Shown here one piece after another: positions 52,297 to 63,256 of a DNA stretch of 64,000 nt. How positions within the stretch are numbered: position 1 is the first letter of the stretch; every line of letters begins with the position of its first letter. Below the pieces are notes generated by a model, which was not told the origin of the DNA, ran no database searches, and saw only the letters and a list, made by a program, of their open reading frames with translations. The stretch comes from Comamonadaceae bacterium (GTDB lineage: Bacteria > Pseudomonadota > Gammaproteobacteria > Burkholderiales > Burkholderiaceae_C): assembly GCA_003599455.1 (NCBI GenBank), contig QZKF01000037.1:1-64000 (forward strand). Reading direction: 5' to 3'. The position numbers were made by a program, and so were the translations under genes.

Positions 52297-53684
52297 CGGG
52301 AGCCTCGCATCGGCGGCACATCCTGGAGCCGCAATTCGGCGGCGCGGGCGTGGGCCTGCAGGCCTTCGCCATAGGCCAGCTCGGCGGCAATGAGGCCCAG
52401 GCTCTGCGCGCCGGTCTGGCTGACCTCGATCAGGCTGCTGCGCTTCTGGAAGTCGTAGACACCCAGCGGCGAGGAAAAGCGCGCGGTGCCACTGGTGGGC
52501 AGCACGTGGTTGGGGCCGGCGCAGTAGTCGCCCAGGCTTTCGCTGGTGTACGCGCCGAGGAAGATGGCGCCGGCGTGCTTGAGCAGCGGCTCCCAGCGGT
52601 GCGGGTCGCTGCTGGAGACCTCCAGGTGCTCGGGCGCGATGCGGTTGCTGATCGAGCAGGCCTCTTCCATGCTGCGCGTGTGGATCAGCGCGCCCCGGTC
52701 GTTCAGGCTTTTGGCGATGATGGCCGCGCGCGGCATGGTGTTGAGCAGGCGGTCGATCGCGGCCTGCACCGCATCGATGTAGGTCGCGTCCGGGCACAGC
52801 AGGATGCTTTGCGCGAGCTCGTCGTGCTCGGCCTGGCTGAACAGGTCCATCGCCACCCACTCGGCCGGCGTGCTGCCGTCGGCCAGCACCAGGATTTCGC
52901 TCGGACCGGCAATCATGTCGATGCCCACGGTGCCGAACACGCGCTTCTTGGCGCTGGCCACGTAGGCGTTGCCCGGGCCGGTGATCTTGTCCACCTTGGG
53001 CACGGTGGCGGTTCCGTAGGCCAGCGCGGCCACGGCCTGCGCGCCACCGATGGTGAAGGCGCGCGTGACACCCGCCACAAAGGCGGCCGCCAGCACCAGG
53101 TCGTTGCGCTCGCCGCGCGCCGCCGTGGCCGCGCCACTGCCGCCGGTGGCCACGCTGCCACGCACCGGCGTGGGCACCACCATGATGATGTCCTGCACGC
53201 CGGCCACGTGCGCGGGCACGGCGTTCATGATCAGGCTGGACGGGTACGCTGCCTTGCCGCCGGGCACGTAGATGCCCACGCGGTCCAGCGGCGTGACCTT
53301 CTGGCCCAGCAGCGTGCCGTCTTCGTCGCGGTAGCTCCAGCTCTCGCCGCCGGCCTTTTTCTGGGCCTCGTGGTAGCTGCGCACGCGACGCGTGGCGGCC
53401 TGCAGGGCCTCGCGCTGGGCGGCGGGCAGGCCGTCGAACGCCGCCTTGAAGTCGGCCTGGGTAAGTTCGAGATCGGCCATGCCGCTGGCGGCCAGGCCGT
53501 CGAAGCGCGCGGTGTACTCGAGCACCGCGGCGTCGCCGCGCGCGCGCACATCGGCCAGGATGTCGGCCACGCGCTGTTCGATCGCGCCGTCGGTCTCGGC
53601 CGACCAGTGCAGGCGGGCCGCGAACCGCGCCTCGAAATCTGCGGCGGTGGTGGACAGGCGGGCGGGTCGGGCGGTCAGGCTCAT
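52293..53684 (-). CDS. hisD: Histidinol dehydrogenase HisD
   Basis: A 463-residue zinc enzyme that performs the final two oxidations to histidine. Hallmarks are [17 protein letters not shown] near 134-150, [16 protein letters not shown] near 211-226, [16 protein letters not shown] and [13 protein letters not shown], and the catalytic region APEHLEV plus [17 protein letters not shown]. It is about 25 residues longer than usual. The extra sequence, [20 protein letters not shown] near residues 173-192, is Gly/Ala/Ser-rich and sits in a surface loop between PTP and the NDLVLAAAF segment. Its stop overlaps the hisC start. Confidence 0.95.
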   Translation of the reverse strand: MSLTARPARLSTTAADFEARFAARLHWSAETDGAIEQRVADILADVRARGDAAVLEYTARFDGLAASGMADLELTQADFKAAFDGLPAAQREALQAATRRVRSYHEAQKKAGGESWSYRDEDGTLLGQKVTPLDRVGIYVPGGKAAYPSSLIMNAVPAHVAGVQDIIMVVPTPVRGSVATGGSGAATAARGERNDLVLAAAFVAGVTRAFTIGGAQAVAALAYGTATVPKVDKITGPGNAYVASAKKRVFGTVGIDMIAGPSEILVLADGSTPAEWVAMDLFSQAEHDELAQSILLCPDATYIDAVQAAIDRLLNTMPRAAIIAKSLNDRGALIHTRSMEEACSISNRIAPEHLEVSSSDPHRWEPLLKHAGAIFLGAYTSESLGDYCAGPNHVLPTSGTARFSSPLGVYDFQKRSSLIEVSQTGAQSLGLIAAELAYGEGLQAHARAAELRLQDVPPMRGSR

Positions 53685-54330
53685 GGGGTCACGGGGCTTT
53701 TGACGATGGCTTGCGCGAAGGCGTCGATGATGGGGCGGATGCTCGCCTGCTTGAGCTTGAGCGAGGCCTGGTTGACCACCAGGCGCGCGCTGATGTCCAT
53801 GATGCGTTCGACCTCGACCAGGTGGTTGGCCTTGAGCGTGTTGCCGGTGGACACGAGGTCCACGATGGCGTCGGCCAGGCCGGTCAGCGGGGCGAGTTCC
53901 ATGCTGCCGTAGAGCTTGATCAGGTCCACGTGCACGCCCTTGCTGGCGAAGAACTCGCGCGCGATGGCGGTGTACTTGGTGGCCACCTTCAGGCGCGAAC
54001 CCTGCCGCACCGCCGAGGCGTAGTCGAAGTCGGCGCGCACCGCCACGCTCACGCGGCAGCGCGAAATGTTCAGGTCCAGCGGCTGGTACAGCCCCTGGCC
54101 GCCGTGCTCGATCAGCGTGTCCTTGCCGGTCACGCCGAGGTCCGCGCCACCGTGCTCCACGTAGGTCGGCACGTCGCTGGCGCGCACCAGCACCACGCGC
54201 ACATCGGGGTTGCTGGTCGGCAGGATCAGCTTGCGCGACTTCTCGGGGTCTTCCAGCACCTCGATGCCCGCGGCCTTGAGCAGCGGCAGGGTCTCGTCGA
54301 AGATGCGGCCTTTGGACAATGCCAGCGTGA

Positions 54331-54334
<4 letters not shown>
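53681..54334 (-). CDS. hisG: ATP phosphoribosyltransferase HisG, short form
   Basis: A 217-residue catalytic subunit. [21 protein letters not shown] opens the protein; [14 protein letters not shown] near 84-97 and [21 protein letters not shown] near 162-182 are diagnostic. The C-terminal regulatory ACT-like domain of the long form is missing. Short HisG enzymes need the regulatory subunit HisZ, which is not in this window. Start overlaps the murA stop by four bases; stop overlaps hisD start by four bases. Confidence 0.95.
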
Positions 54335-55611
<1,277 letters not shown>

Positions 55612-55625
55612 GGAACGCTATCGGT

Positions 55626-55865
55626 TCAGGGTTGGGCCGCCCATTCGGCGGGGGTGTAGGTCTTCATCGACAGGGCATGCACCTCGTCGTTCTGGATGCG
55701 CGCGCCCAGCGTGCCGTAGACGGCCTGGTGGCGCTTGATCAGGCGCAGGCCTTCGAACGCGGGCGAGACGATCACCGCCGCCCAGTGGCGGCCATCGCCG
55801 GTGACTTCGATGTGCTCGCACGGCAGGCCGGCGGCGATCAGGGTTTGCAGTTGTTCAGCGGTCAT
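55626..55865 (-). CDS. BolA/IbaG family protein
   Basis: A 79-residue BolA-fold protein of the IbaG type encoded next to murA. VTGDGRHWAAVIVSPAFEGL near residues 21-40 and the HQAVYGTLGARIQNDEVHAL stretch with the conserved His are typical. BolA proteins pair with monothiol glutaredoxins on a shared Fe-S cluster; grxD is elsewhere in the window. It is separated from murA by 14 bases. Confidence 0.92.
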   Translation of the reverse strand: MTAEQLQTLIAAGLPCEHIEVTGDGRHWAAVIVSPAFEGLRLIKRHQAVYGTLGARIQNDEVHALSMKTYTPAEWAAQP

Positions 55866-55880
55866 GGTGTGGGGGGACTT

Positions 55881-56636
55881 CTAGTGCCGGATCTTGTAGC
55901 CGGTCTTGAGCAGGTGCAGCGCCACCGCGCTCACGACCGCCAGCGCACCGCCCACCAGCGCCAGGCTGATCCAGGGCGACACGTCGCTCACGCCGAAAAA
56001 GCCATAGCGGAAGCCGTCGATCATGTAGAAGAACGGGTTGAGGTGGCTCACGCGCTGCCAGAACTCGGGCAGGGAATGGATGGAGTAGAACACGCCCGAG
56101 AGGAAGGTCATGGGCACGATGATGAAGTTCTGGAACGCGGCCATCTGGTCGAACTTCTCGGCCCAGAGCCCCGCGATCAGGCCCAGCGCACCCAGCAGGG
56201 CCGCGCCCATGAAGCCGAACGCGAGGATCCACAACGGCGCCACCAGCGAAGGCTGCGCGAACCACCAGGTGACCGCCATCACGCCCAGGCCCACCGCCAG
56301 GCCCCGCACGATGGACGAGCCCACGTAGGCCACGAACCAGGCGCGGTGCGACAGCGGTGTGAGCAGCAGGAACACCAGGTTGCCCATGATCTTGCTCTGG
56401 ATCAGCGAGGACGAGCTGTTGGCGAAGGCGTTCTGCAACACGCTCATCATCACCAGGCCGGGCAGCAGGAAGGCGGTGTAGCTCACCGAGTCGTAGACCT
56501 GCACGCGGTCTTCCAGCACATGGCCGAAGATCATGAGGTACAGGATGGCGGTGATCACCGGCGCGGCCACAGTCTGGAAGCCGACCTTCCAGAAGCGCAG
56601 CACTTCCTTGTAAAACAGGGTCTGCCAGCCGGTCAT
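55881..56636 (-). CDS. ABC-2 type transporter permease
   Basis: A 251-residue membrane protein with six hydrophobic segments and the ABC-2 pattern (FYKEVLRFWKVGFQTVAAPVITAILYLMIF; LLPGLVMMSVLQNAFANSSSS; PMTFLSGVFYSIHSLPEFWQ). It resembles YadH-type permeases. It pairs with the ATPase encoded immediately upstream (four-base overlap). Substrate unknown; such pairs next to ibaG-murA recur in betaproteobacteria and an envelope-lipid or polysaccharide role has been assumed but not shown. Confidence 0.88.
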   Translation of the reverse strand: MTGWQTLFYKEVLRFWKVGFQTVAAPVITAILYLMIFGHVLEDRVQVYDSVSYTAFLLPGLVMMSVLQNAFANSSSSLIQSKIMGNLVFLLLTPLSHRAWFVAYVGSSIVRGLAVGLGVMAVTWWFAQPSLVAPLWILAFGFMGAALLGALGLIAGLWAEKFDQMAAFQNFIIVPMTFLSGVFYSIHSLPEFWQRVSHLNPFFYMIDGFRYGFFGVSDVSPWISLALVGGALAVVSAVALHLLKTGYKIRH

Positions 56637-57571
56637 GCGGGCACCTCCACGGGCGCGACCGGCCGGGGCTGTGCGCCGGTGAGGTCCAGGAACACGTCTT
56701 CCAGATCGGCCTTGCGGATCTCGATGTCCTCGGGCAGCACGCCCACCTCGCGCAGGCGCGCCAGGATGCGCTCGACCGCGAGCGCGTCGTTGGCCGGCAG
56801 CTGCACCACGCGACCGGTGACGCGCGCCTGCACGGCCAGATCGGTCGGCAGCGCGGCGTCGGTCTTGAAGCGCAGCACGTTGGACGCGGCGCGCGCGAGC
56901 AGTGCCGAGGTGGTTTCGAGCGCCACCACCCTGCCCTGCTTGAGCATGGCGATGCGCCCGCACAGGGCCTCGGCTTCTTCGAGGTAGTGCGTGGTCAGCA
57001 GCACGGTGCTGCCCAGGCGCTTGTTGAGGTCGGAGACGAACTGCCACAGCGTCTGGCGCAACTCCACGTCCACGCCCGCGGTGGGTTCGTCGAGCACGAT
57101 CACCGGCGGCTTGTGCACCAGCGCCTGCGCAATCAGCACGCGGCGCTTCATGCCGCCCGAAAGCTGGCGCATGTTGGCATTGGCCTTGTCGGCCAGGCCC
57201 AGGCCTTCGAGCAGTTCGTCGATCCAGGCGTCGTTGCGCTGGATGCCGAAGTAGCCGGACTGGATGCGCAAGGCCTCGCGCACGTTGAAGAAGGGGTCGA
57301 ACACCAGCTCCTGCGGCACCACGCCGAGCTGGCGGCGAGCGGCGGCGTAGTCGGCCTGCACGTCGCTGCCGTGCACCAGCACCCGGCCGGTGGTCGCGCG
57401 TGCGAGACCGGCGAGGATGCTGATCAGGGTGGTCTTGCCTGCACCGTTGGGGCCGAGCAGGCCGAAGAATTCGCCGGGCTCGATGTCGAACGACACCGAC
57501 TGCAGCGCGTGCAGGTCGCCGCGCGAGGTCGAATAGGTCTTGGAAACGTTCTGGAAGGAGACGGCTGGCAT
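56633..57571 (-). CDS. ABC transporter ATP-binding protein, YadG-like
   Basis: A 312-residue ATPase. Walker A GLLGPNGAGKTTLI near residues 37-50, signature QLSGGMKRRVLIAQAL near 135-150, Walker B VIVLDEPTAGVD near 157-168, switch His in LLTTHYLEEA near 190. A C-terminal extension after residue 215 (RVVALETTSALLARAAS...) is typical of export ATPases. The ATG at 57571 gives MPAVSFQNVSKTY. A TAAAAT at 57638-57643 on the minus strand is a possible -10 box without a clear -35. Partner of the permease downstream. Confidence 0.9.
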   Translation of the reverse strand: MPAVSFQNVSKTYSTSRGDLHALQSVSFDIEPGEFFGLLGPNGAGKTTLISILAGLARATTGRVLVHGSDVQADYAAARRQLGVVPQELVFDPFFNVREALRIQSGYFGIQRNDAWIDELLEGLGLADKANANMRQLSGGMKRRVLIAQALVHKPPVIVLDEPTAGVDVELRQTLWQFVSDLNKRLGSTVLLTTHYLEEAEALCGRIAMLKQGRVVALETTSALLARAASNVLRFKTDAALPTDLAVQARVTGRVVQLPANDALAVERILARLREVGVLPEDIEIRKADLEDVFLDLTGAQPRPVAPVEVPA

Positions 57572-57692
57572 GCGCGGGCGGGACCCAAGGGGACCGGCCG
57601 CGGGCCAGGACATCTGGCGGCCGCCGGTGAACCGGGTATTTTATGCGCGGCCCCGCAGCCGCGCTGGCGGCGGGTCGATGCGCCGACGCCCT

Positions 57693-57977
57693 TCAGGCGG
57701 CCAGCAACTCGCGCACGCCGTAGAGCGAGGCGAGGTCTTCCAAGCGACGGGGCCAGCCGCTCACGCGCAGGGTCTTGCCCTGGGCGAGCAGCCGGCGGCG
57801 CAATTCCAGCAGCACCGCGAGCGCCGAGGAGTCGAACACCTTGAGCACACCCGCGTTCACCACCACCACCGCACCGGGCTGTTGCGCCAGTTCGCCGCCC
57901 AGGCGCACCAGGGTCTGGTCCGCCTCGGCGAGCGTCAGGCGCTCGGGCAGCGCGAGGGTGGTGGTCTGGTCCGCCAT
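57693..57977 (-). CDS. mlaB: STAS-domain protein MlaB
   Basis: A 94-residue STAS-domain protein (LPERLTLAEADQTLVRLGGE; VVVVNAGVLKVFDSSALAVL). The conserved DSSALAVLLEL segment includes the usual regulatory Ser/Thr site. MlaB binds MlaF in the inner-membrane complex. It is the last gene of the mla set here and lies six bases after mlaC. About 120 bases without a gene separate it from the next ABC operon. Confidence 0.88.
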   Translation of the reverse strand: MADQTTTLALPERLTLAEADQTLVRLGGELAQQPGAVVVVNAGVLKVFDSSALAVLLELRRRLLAQGKTLRVSGWPRRLEDLASLYGVRELLAA

Positions 57978-57983
57978 GGCGCT

Positions 57984-58610
57984 TCAGCTGGCCTTGGCCG
58001 TGTTGCTCTTGTTGCGCTGGGCCAGCGAAGCGATCAGGCCGTCGATGCCCTTGCTGCCGATTTCCTGCGCAAACTGGGTGCGGTAGGTTTCCACCAGCCA
58101 CACGCCCAGCACGTTCAGGTCATAGATCTTCCAGCCGGTGGGCGTCTTCTCCATGCGGTAGTCGAGCTGGATCGGGTCGCCCTTGCCCTTCACCTCGGAG
58201 CGCACCACCACCTCGGTGTCCTCGGGCTTGGCGCGCATGGGGCGGAAGCTCAGGGTCTGGTCCTTGACTTCGCCGAGTGCGCCCGAGTAGGTGCGTACCA
58301 GCAGCGTCTTGAACTCGTCCTGCAGCTGCTTCTGCTGCTCGGGCGTGGCCTGGCGCCAGTAGCGGCCCACCGCCGACGAGGTCATGCGCGTGAAGTTCAC
58401 GTTGGGCATGATCTTGCTGTCCACCAGGGCGATGATGCGGTTCACGTCGCCGGCCTGGATGGCCGGGTCGGCCTTGACGGCGGCCAGCACGTCGGAGGAA
58501 ATGCGCTTGACCAGGGCATCGGGCGCCTCGTCCTGCGCCAGGGCGGGAATGGCAAACGCCCCCGCGGTGGTCATCATCAGGGCGGCGAGCCAGGAGCGGC
58601 GTTTCATCAT
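57984..58610 (-). CDS. mlaC: Periplasmic phospholipid-binding protein MlaC
   Basis: A 208-residue exported protein. MMKRRSWLAALMMTTAGAFAI to PALAQ is a signal peptide. The MlaC pattern is clear: VNFTRMTSSAVGRYWRQATP, QQKQLQDEFKTLLVRTYSGAL near 90-110, and KIYDLNVLGVWLVETYRTQF near 160-179. It ferries phospholipid between MlaA at the outer membrane and MlaFEDB at the inner membrane. Start ATG at 58610 chosen with an adjacent ATG at 58607. Confidence 0.94.
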   Translation of the reverse strand: MMKRRSWLAALMMTTAGAFAIPALAQDEAPDALVKRISSDVLAAVKADPAIQAGDVNRIIALVDSKIMPNVNFTRMTSSAVGRYWRQATPEQQKQLQDEFKTLLVRTYSGALGEVKDQTLSFRPMRAKPEDTEVVVRSEVKGKGDPIQLDYRMEKTPTGWKIYDLNVLGVWLVETYRTQFAQEIGSKGIDGLIASLAQRNKSNTAKAS

Positions 58611-58694
58611 GGTTTTCCTTTCGAGGCCATCGGCCTTGCTGCAGACATCGCAGCGTAGTTCATCGGAGCGCCTGGATTGTGAAGGGGTTCCCCC

Positions 58695-59459
58695 TCAATC
58701 GTTGCGATTCGTATCTTTCCCGGCGTCCTGTCCATCGCCCAGGCCAATGCCCTTGTCGATCATGTCGTCCACCTGGCTTTGCCGGCGGTTGAGGTAGAGA
58801 TCGCGTGTGAAGCTGTATTTGTCGAGTGCAGCGCCTTCCAGCACCGAACTCGCGCGCAGCAGGCTGGCGCGCGTGTCGACCACGCGCAGCGCATACAGCG
58901 AGTTGCGCGTGGGAATGTGGTCGATGCCCGACGTGAGATCACCCTGCACGTCGACCAGAAGCCCGGTGGTGTCGCGCACCGACGAGGGGCCCAGGATCGG
59001 CAGCACAAGGTAGGGGCCTGCCGGCGCGCCCCAGCGGCCAAGCGTGTGACCGAAATCCAGCCGGGTGCGCGGAATGCCCATCTCGGAGGCGATGTCGAGC
59101 ACGCCGGCCAGGCCGAAGACCGTGTTCACGCTGAAGCGCATCAGGTTCTCGGTCGCCTCGCGCGGGCGCAACTGCAGGCCGGCGTTCACCGACGACCAGA
59201 GGTCACCGAGGTTGCTGAAGAAGTTGCCCACACCGGTGCGCACCGGGCTGGGCGTGACCTGCTGGTAGGCGGTGGCGACCGGCTTGAGCACCGCCTCGTC
59301 CACCGCGTCGTTGAACTTGTACACGCCGCGGTTGAAGGGTTCGAGCGGGTCGCGCGGGTTGGCGTCCGGTCCGGTGGCGCAGGCCGACAGCAGGGCCATG
59401 GACATGGCCAGCCCGGCGCCTTTCAATGCAATCACACGGCCTCTGTGGCGTTTGGACAT
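58695..59459 (-). CDS. mlaA: Outer-membrane lipoprotein MlaA (VacJ)
   Basis: A 254-residue lipoprotein. The lipobox LLSAC near residues 20-24 follows a basic signal segment. The MlaA/VacJ domain contains DPLEPFNRGVYKFNDAVDEA, TPSPVRTGVGNFFSNLGDLW and NLMRFSVNTVFGLAGVLDIA, with FGHTLGRWGAPAGPYLVLP and SVLEGAALDKYSF. MlaA extracts misplaced phospholipid from the outer leaflet. It is encoded inside the mla cluster between mlaD and mlaC. The ATG at 59459 with AGGGGAA upstream was chosen. Confidence 0.94.
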   Translation of the reverse strand: MSKRHRGRVIALKGAGLAMSMALLSACATGPDANPRDPLEPFNRGVYKFNDAVDEAVLKPVATAYQQVTPSPVRTGVGNFFSNLGDLWSSVNAGLQLRPREATENLMRFSVNTVFGLAGVLDIASEMGIPRTRLDFGHTLGRWGAPAGPYLVLPILGPSSVRDTTGLLVDVQGDLTSGIDHIPTRNSLYALRVVDTRASLLRASSVLEGAALDKYSFTRDLYLNRRQSQVDDMIDKGIGLGDGQDAGKDTNRND

Positions 59460-59572
59460 GGTGGGTTCCCCTGGGTTGTGCACCCGGTCGTTTTTTCTGC
59501 GAACAACCTGCATTCTCGGCAGCCTGGGAGCGGCAGGGAGCGACCCCGCGCAAAGCCCCCACACGCCCTGAC

Positions 59573-60052
59573 CTACTTGGCTTCTTCGCCCTTGCTCCCG
59601 TCGGCCGCCTTGCTGAACAGGAACTGGCTGATCAGGTTTTCCAGGATCACCGCCGACTGCGTCTGCGTGATCACGTCGCCATTGGCAAAGTTGCGTTCGT
59701 CGCCGCCCGGCTCGATGCCGATGTACTGCTCGCCGAGCAGGCCGCTGGTGAGGATCTTGAGCGAACTGTCCTTGGGAAAAGCGTAGCGCGATTCCAGCTC
59801 GAGCCGGATGTTGGCCTGGAAGGTTTTGTCATCAAACGTAATGGATTCCACGCGACCGACCACCACGCCGGCGCTGCGCACCGCCGCCTTGGGCTTGAGG
59901 CCGCCTGCGTTGTCGAAGCGGCCGACCACGTGGTAGGTCTTCTCGAAACTCAGGCTCAGCAGGTTGGCCGACTGCAGCGCCAGAAACAGGATGGCCGCCG
60001 CGCCGATCAGCACGAACAGGCCCACCCAGACGTCGTTCTTGGAAGTTTGCAT
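59573..60052 (-). CDS. mlaD: Inner-membrane MCE-domain protein MlaD
   Basis: A 159-residue single-span MCE protein. The helix is VWVGLFVLIGAAAILFLALQ near residues 8-27; the MCE domain starts at TYHVVGRFDNAGGLKPKAAVR, with GVVVGRVESI and SGLLGEQYIGIEPG. Hexamers form the phospholipid channel. Two ATGs six bases apart open the frame (60058, 60052). The GGAG at 60059-60062 touches the first but is six bases from the second, so 60052 is chosen. It follows mlaE by 17 bases. Confidence 0.93.
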   Translation of the reverse strand: MQTSKNDVWVGLFVLIGAAAILFLALQSANLLSLSFEKTYHVVGRFDNAGGLKPKAAVRSAGVVVGRVESITFDDKTFQANIRLELESRYAFPKDSSLKILTSGLLGEQYIGIEPGGDERNFANGDVITQTQSAVILENLISQFLFSKAADGSKGEEAK

Positions 60053-60069
60053 GTCCATCTCCACTTCTA

Positions 60070-60852
60070 TCAGATGCTGAACATCATGGCGGTGAGGACG
60101 AAGTCCAGCGCCAGCACGCTCAGCGAAGCGACCACCACCGTGCGGGTGGTGGCGCGCGAAACCCCTTCGGGCGTGGGATGCGCCTCGAAGCCCTGCAGCA
60201 AGGCCACGAAGGTCACGGCAAAACCGAACACCACGCTCTTGATGAATCCATTGCCCACGTCGGCCCACACATCCACACCGCCCTGCATCTGGCTCCAGAA
60301 GGCCCCACCGTCCAGGCCGATGAGCCCCACGCCCACCACCCAGCCACCCAGGATGCCGACCGCGCTGAACACCGCCGCGAGCAGCGGCATGGCGACCACG
60401 CCGGCCCAGAAGCGCGGCGCGAGCACGCGGCGCACCGGGTCCACCGCCATCATCTCCATGGCGCTGAGTTGCTCGCCCGCCTTCATGAGACCAATCTCGG
60501 CCGTGAGCGCGGTACCTGCGCGCCCCGCAAACAACAGGGCCGTGACCACCGGCCCGAGTTCGCGCACCAGCGACAGCGCCACCAGCAGGCCCAGGGCCTC
60601 GGTGGCCCCGTAGATGCGCAGGGTGTAGTAGCCCTGCAGGCCGAGCACGAAGCCGACGAAGAGGCCCGAGACGCCGATGATGGCCAGCGAATAGTTGCCC
60701 AGGAAATGGATCTGGTCGCGCAGCAGCGCCGGGCGGCGCAGCGCGGCGCCCAACAGCCACAGCAGGCGACCGAGCAGGCGGGTGCCGTGGCCGATCGAGA
60801 CCAGCTGGCAGCGCACAGCACGGCCGATGCGGGCGGGATGCAGTATGTTCAT
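60070..60852 (-). CDS. mlaE: Inner-membrane permease MlaE
   Basis: A 260-residue polytopic permease of the phospholipid transport complex. Conserved features include [55 protein letters not shown] and [25 protein letters not shown], near 100-140. It partners MlaF, whose gene overlaps it by four bases (ATGA). Confidence 0.95.
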   Translation of the reverse strand: MNILHPARIGRAVRCQLVSIGHGTRLLGRLLWLLGAALRRPALLRDQIHFLGNYSLAIIGVSGLFVGFVLGLQGYYTLRIYGATEALGLLVALSLVRELGPVVTALLFAGRAGTALTAEIGLMKAGEQLSAMEMMAVDPVRRVLAPRFWAGVVAMPLLAAVFSAVGILGGWVVGVGLIGLDGGAFWSQMQGGVDVWADVGNGFIKSVVFGFAVTFVALLQGFEAHPTPEGVSRATTRTVVVASLSVLALDFVLTAMMFSI

Positions 60853-61676
60853 GGACGTACACCCTTGCGCTGGGCGCCGAAGTCGTCGGCGAGATCGGGA
60901 CCCGGGTGGTGAAAGTGCACCGGCCCATCGGGCAAGGCGTTCACGAACTGTTTGACCAGCGGGTCCTCGCTGTGACGCACCTCGTCGGGCGTGCCCTGAG
61001 CGGCGATCTTGCCGTTGGCCAGCACAATCACCTGATCGGCGATGTGGAAGGTTTCGTCCAGGTCGTGCGAGACCACGATGCTGGTCAGGCCCATGGCGTC
61101 GTTGAGCTGGCGGATCAGGCGCGCGGCGGTGCCGAGCGAAATCGGGTCCAGGCCGGCGAAGGGCTCGTCGTACATCACCAGTTCGGGGTCGAGCGCGATC
61201 GCCCGGGCCAGCGCCACGCGCCGCGCCATGCCGCCCGAGAGCTCGTTGGGCATCAGGTCGCGCGCGCCGCGCAGGCCGACTGCGTTGAGCTTCATCAGCA
61301 CGATGTCGCGCACCAGGGCCGCGGGCAGTTGCGTGTGCTCGCGCAGCGGAAAGGCCACGTTGTCGAACACGCTCATGTCGGTGAACAGGGCGCCGAACTG
61401 GAACAGCATGCCCATGCGGCGGCGCGCTTCGTAGAGCGCGCTGGCGTTCATGGTGGTGACATCCCGCCCGTCGAACAGGGTCTGGCCCGACTGGCCCCGG
61501 ATCTGCCCGCCGATGAGGCGCAGCACCGTGGTCTTGCCGCCGCCGGACGCGCCCATGAGCGCCGTGACCTTGCCGCGGGGCACGGTCAGCGTGACGTTGT
61601 CGAGGATGGCGCGCTCGCCGTACCCGAAGGTAAGGTTGCGCAGTTCGACCAGAGGGGTGTGGGAGTCGGTGGGCAT
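60849..61676 (-). CDS. mlaF: Phospholipid transporter ATP-binding protein MlaF
   Basis: A 275-residue ATPase. Walker [17 protein letters not shown] near residues 39-54, signature [16 protein letters not shown] near 145-160, Walker [16 protein letters not shown] near 166-180, switch His in VVSHDLDET near 201. The C-terminal tail ([17 protein letters not shown]) is the segment that interacts with MlaB in related enzymes. No ribosome site precedes the ATG at 61676: a strong terminator hairpin lies only five bases upstream. First gene of mlaFED-mlaA-mlaC-mlaB. Confidence 0.94.
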   Translation of the reverse strand: MPTDSHTPLVELRNLTFGYGERAILDNVTLTVPRGKVTALMGASGGGKTTVLRLIGGQIRGQSGQTLFDGRDVTTMNASALYEARRRMGMLFQFGALFTDMSVFDNVAFPLREHTQLPAALVRDIVLMKLNAVGLRGARDLMPNELSGGMARRVALARAIALDPELVMYDEPFAGLDPISLGTAARLIRQLNDAMGLTSIVVSHDLDETFHIADQVIVLANGKIAAQGTPDEVRHSEDPLVKQFVNALPDGPVHFHHPGPDLADDFGAQRKGVRP

Positions 61677-61681
61677 CAAAC

Positions 61682-61711
61682 AAAAACCGGGCAGTTCAGA
61701 GCCCGGTTTTT
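61682..61711 (-). terminator. Rho-independent terminator after gltD, abutting mlaF
   Basis: AAAAACCGGGC (61682-61692) and GCCCGGTTTTT (61701-61711) form a perfect 11-bp stem with an 8-base loop. On the minus strand the U-rich arm is followed by TTTTTGTTTG, so it terminates gltBD. The mlaF ATG (61676) lies five bases beyond the hairpin. Confidence 0.85.
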
Positions 61712-61753
61712 GGATGATACGGGATTCGGGGTAAACCCGAGTCCGTTGCGCTT

Positions 61754-63220
61754 TCAGCGCGGCAGGTCGGAGAAGCCCATCAGGAACTCGTCCACCGAGC
61801 GCGCGGCCTGGCGGCCTTCGCGGATCGCCCAGACCACCAGGCTCTGGCCACGGCGCATGTCGCCGGCCGCGAACACCTTGGGCACGTTGGTGGCGTAGCC
61901 GCCGGTGAACTCGGTGCTGGCCCTGGCGTTGCCACGGCCGTCCTTGTCCACGCCGAAGCCGTCGAGGATGCTGGCGACCGGGTTCACGAAGCCCATGGCC
62001 AGCAGCACCAGGTCGGCCTTGTAGGTCTTTTCGGTGCCTGCAACCTCGACCAGTTTGCCGTCCTTCATTTCGACGTGCACCGTCGTCAGGCCCGTGACCT
62101 TGCCCTTTTCGCCGATGAATTCCTTGGTGGAAATGGCGAACTCGCGCACGCAGCCTTCTTCGTGGCTGGAGCTGGTGCGCAGCTTGAGCGGCCAGTAGGG
62201 CCACACCAGGGGCTTGTTTTCCTCTTCGGGTGGCTGGGGCATGACCTCGAACTGGGTCACGCTGACGGCGCCGTGGCGGTTGCTGGTGCCCACGCAGTCG
62301 CTGCCGGTGTCGCCGCCGCCGATCACGATCACGTGTTTGCCGTCGGCGCGCAGCTGGCCCTTGACCTTGTCGCCCGCGTTGACCTTGTTCTGCTGCGGCA
62401 GGAATTCCATCGCGAAGTGGATGCCGTCCAGGTCGCGGCCGGGCACCGGGAGGTCACGGCTCTGCTCTGCCCCGCCGGTGAGCAGCACGGCGTCGAAGTC
62501 CTTCTGCAACTGTTGGGGCGTGATGGTTTCCCTGGCCCAGTTGGTGACCTTGCTGTCCTTGGGCAGGCTGCCGATCATCACGCCGGTGCGGAACACCACG
62601 CCCTCGGCCTCCATCTGCGCGACGCGGCGGTCGATGTGGCTCTTCTCCATCTTGAAGTCGGGAATGCCGTAGCGCAGCAGGCCGCCCACGCGGTCGTTCT
62701 TCTCGAACAGGGTCACGTCGTGGCCGGCGCGTGCAAGCTGCTGCGCCGCGGCCATGCCGGCCGGGCCGGAACCCACCACGGCGACCTTCTTGCCGGTCTT
62801 GTGCCGCGGTGGCTGCGGCTGCACCCAGCCTTCGGCCCAGGCGCGGTCGATGATGGCGTGCTCGATCGACTTGATGCCGACGGCGTCGTCGTTCACGTTG
62901 AGCGTGCAGGCGGCTTCGCAGGGCGCGGGGCAGATGCGGCCGGTGAACTCGGGGAAGTTGTTGGTGCTGTGCAGCACGGTGATCGCGTTCTTCCAGTCGC
63001 CCTGGTACACCAGGTCGTTGAAGTCCGGGATGATGTTGTTGACCGGGCAGCCGCTGTTGCAAAACGGCGTGCCGCAATCCATGCAGCGCGCGGCCTGCAG
63101 CTTGGCCTGCGGCTCATTGAGGCCGACCACGAATTCCTTGTAGTGCTTCACGCGCTCCGGCACGGGCTTGTAGCCCTCTTCCAGACGCTCGTATTCCATG
63201 AAGCCGGTGACTTTTCCCAT
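61754..63220 (-). CDS. gltD: Glutamate synthase small subunit GltD
   Basis: A 488-residue NADPH-dependent subunit of GOGAT. The N-terminal [4Fe-4S] region has [17 protein letters not shown] near residues 46-62 and [12 protein letters not shown] near 97-108. The FAD site is [21 protein letters not shown] near 148-168, and the NADPH site [17 protein letters not shown] near 292. [18 protein letters not shown] closes the protein. It receives electrons for glutamine-to-2-oxoglutarate amide transfer in GltB. It follows gltB by 36 bases. Confidence 0.95.
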   Translation of the reverse strand: MGKVTGFMEYERLEEGYKPVPERVKHYKEFVVGLNEPQAKLQAARCMDCGTPFCNSGCPVNNIIPDFNDLVYQGDWKNAITVLHSTNNFPEFTGRICPAPCEAACTLNVNDDAVGIKSIEHAIIDRAWAEGWVQPQPPRHKTGKKVAVVGSGPAGMAAAQQLARAGHDVTLFEKNDRVGGLLRYGIPDFKMEKSHIDRRVAQMEAEGVVFRTGVMIGSLPKDSKVTNWARETITPQQLQKDFDAVLLTGGAEQSRDLPVPGRDLDGIHFAMEFLPQQNKVNAGDKVKGQLRADGKHVIVIGGGDTGSDCVGTSNRHGAVSVTQFEVMPQPPEEENKPLVWPYWPLKLRTSSSHEEGCVREFAISTKEFIGEKGKVTGLTTVHVEMKDGKLVEVAGTEKTYKADLVLLAMGFVNPVASILDGFGVDKDGRGNARASTEFTGGYATNVPKVFAAGDMRRGQSLVVWAIREGRQAARSVDEFLMGFSDLPR

Positions 63221-63256
63221 GATGCGTGTCCTTCGTTTGCGTTCGGTGCGGCGGGC

